64,000 bases of DNA from an uncultured Paracoccaceae bacterium (GTDB taxonomy: Bacteria > Pseudomonadota > Alphaproteobacteria > Rhodobacterales > Rhodobacteraceae). This document shows positions 63,886 through 64,000 of the stretch, in pieces (within the stretch, counting starts at the first letter, position 1; each line of letters opens with the position of its first letter). Both the position numbers and the translations under genes were made by a program. The stretch lies in assembly GCA_937872465.1 (NCBI GenBank), contig CALMSR010000033.1, positions 1-64,000 of the forward strand. The letters run 5' to 3'. The notes beneath the pieces were generated by a model. It made no database searches. It was given only the letters and a program-made list of their open reading frames with translations, and was not told where the DNA came from.

Positions 63886-64000
63886 ATGGACGGCGGCGAC
63901 CAGATCGAGATCACGGTGCTCGGGGCGCTCGACGAGATCCCCGCGGCGGAATGGGACGCCTGCGCCGGCGACGGCGCCATCGGCGCGCGCCCGGTCGATC
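63886..64000 (+). CDS. Start of a GNAT/FemAB-like (DUF482) protein, truncated by window end
   Basis: Only the first 38 codons are seen: MDGGDQIEITVLGALDEIP and then AAEWDACAGDG. This resembles the N-terminus of DUF482 peptidoglycan/acyltransferase-like proteins, which open with IPAAEWDA and often follow a GDPD gene. ATG 63886 has AGGAGA upstream. The assignment rests on this short stretch and context. Confidence 0.6.
   Translation, partial: MDGGDQIEITVLGALDEIPAAEWDACAGDGAIGARPVD

Overview
The window is about 64 kb of high-GC bacterial chromosome. Codon use, gene order and families (PccR/ScfR regulator beside pccB, dGTPase-ErpA-Xth neighbours, GlnK-AmtB, RidA-GDPD-acetyltransferase, DUF4174 and PepSY-like exported proteins) point to an alphaproteobacterium, most likely of the Rhodobacterales. 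It looks like ordinary chromosome: no tRNA, rRNA, CRISPR array, phage, transposase or plasmid-replication gene was seen. Genes are densely packed, often with 1-4 bp overlaps.

Region by region. (1) 1-11.3 kb: the N-terminal part of a large two-partner-secretion exoprotein with MBG repeats at its visible end, a trypsin-like protease, an FAD monooxygenase, an exported beta-barrel protein, a glycine-zipper lipoprotein, dgt, an ErpA/IscA-type protein, xthA, a membrane protein and a second beta-barrel paralogue. (2) 11.3-24.8 kb: a propionate/propionyl-CoA island with regulator pccR, carboxylase subunits pccB and pccA separated by three small uncharacterised genes, methylmalonyl-CoA mutase, NADP-malic enzyme and propionyl-CoA synthetase. 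Together they take propionate to succinyl-CoA (the epimerase is not here) and drain malate to pyruvate. A near-perfect TTTGCAAA-N4-TTTGCAAA operator lies between pccR and pccB. (3) 24.8-30.3 kb: a four-gene phosphorelay operon: an exported SUOX-fold-like protein without cysteine, a membrane kinase with a degenerate ATPase domain, a soluble hybrid kinase with REC and HPt domains, and a LuxO/NtrC-type sigma-54 activator. It is preceded by a consensus sigma-54 promoter and a perfect LuxO-type box (TTGCATTTTGCAA). This is the most interesting system in the window.

(4) 30.4-34.9 kb: pyrimidine (deoxy)nucleoside salvage, cdd-deoC-deoA-deoB plus upp. (5) 34.9-45.4 kb: mixed housekeeping: DUF924, a sulfotransferase, a GST, XdhC with a MobA-like nucleotidyltransferase, D-lyxose isomerase, DUF1349, hemN behind an FNR-type box, an alpha/beta hydrolase-OsmC fusion and a CYTH-CHAD protein. 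(6) 45.6-49.7 kb: an ion channel, cobT-cobS-cobC for late cobalamin assembly (B12 is the cofactor of the mutase in region 2), a DMT exporter and HU. (7) 49.8-54 kb: purine salvage, ade-amn, with a cupin-type XRE regulator. (8) 54-57.3 kb: a fasciclin protein, DUF378, free Met-R-sulfoxide reductase, and glnK-amtB behind a consensus sigma-54 promoter with an IHF site. (9) 57.5-64 kb: a class A PBP, an Fsr-like MFS exporter, mlaC-mlaA, RidA, a glycerophosphodiesterase and the start of an acetyltransferase-like gene.

All calls come from reading translations and motifs by eye. No similarity search was run, so family names rest on recognised motifs, length and context.
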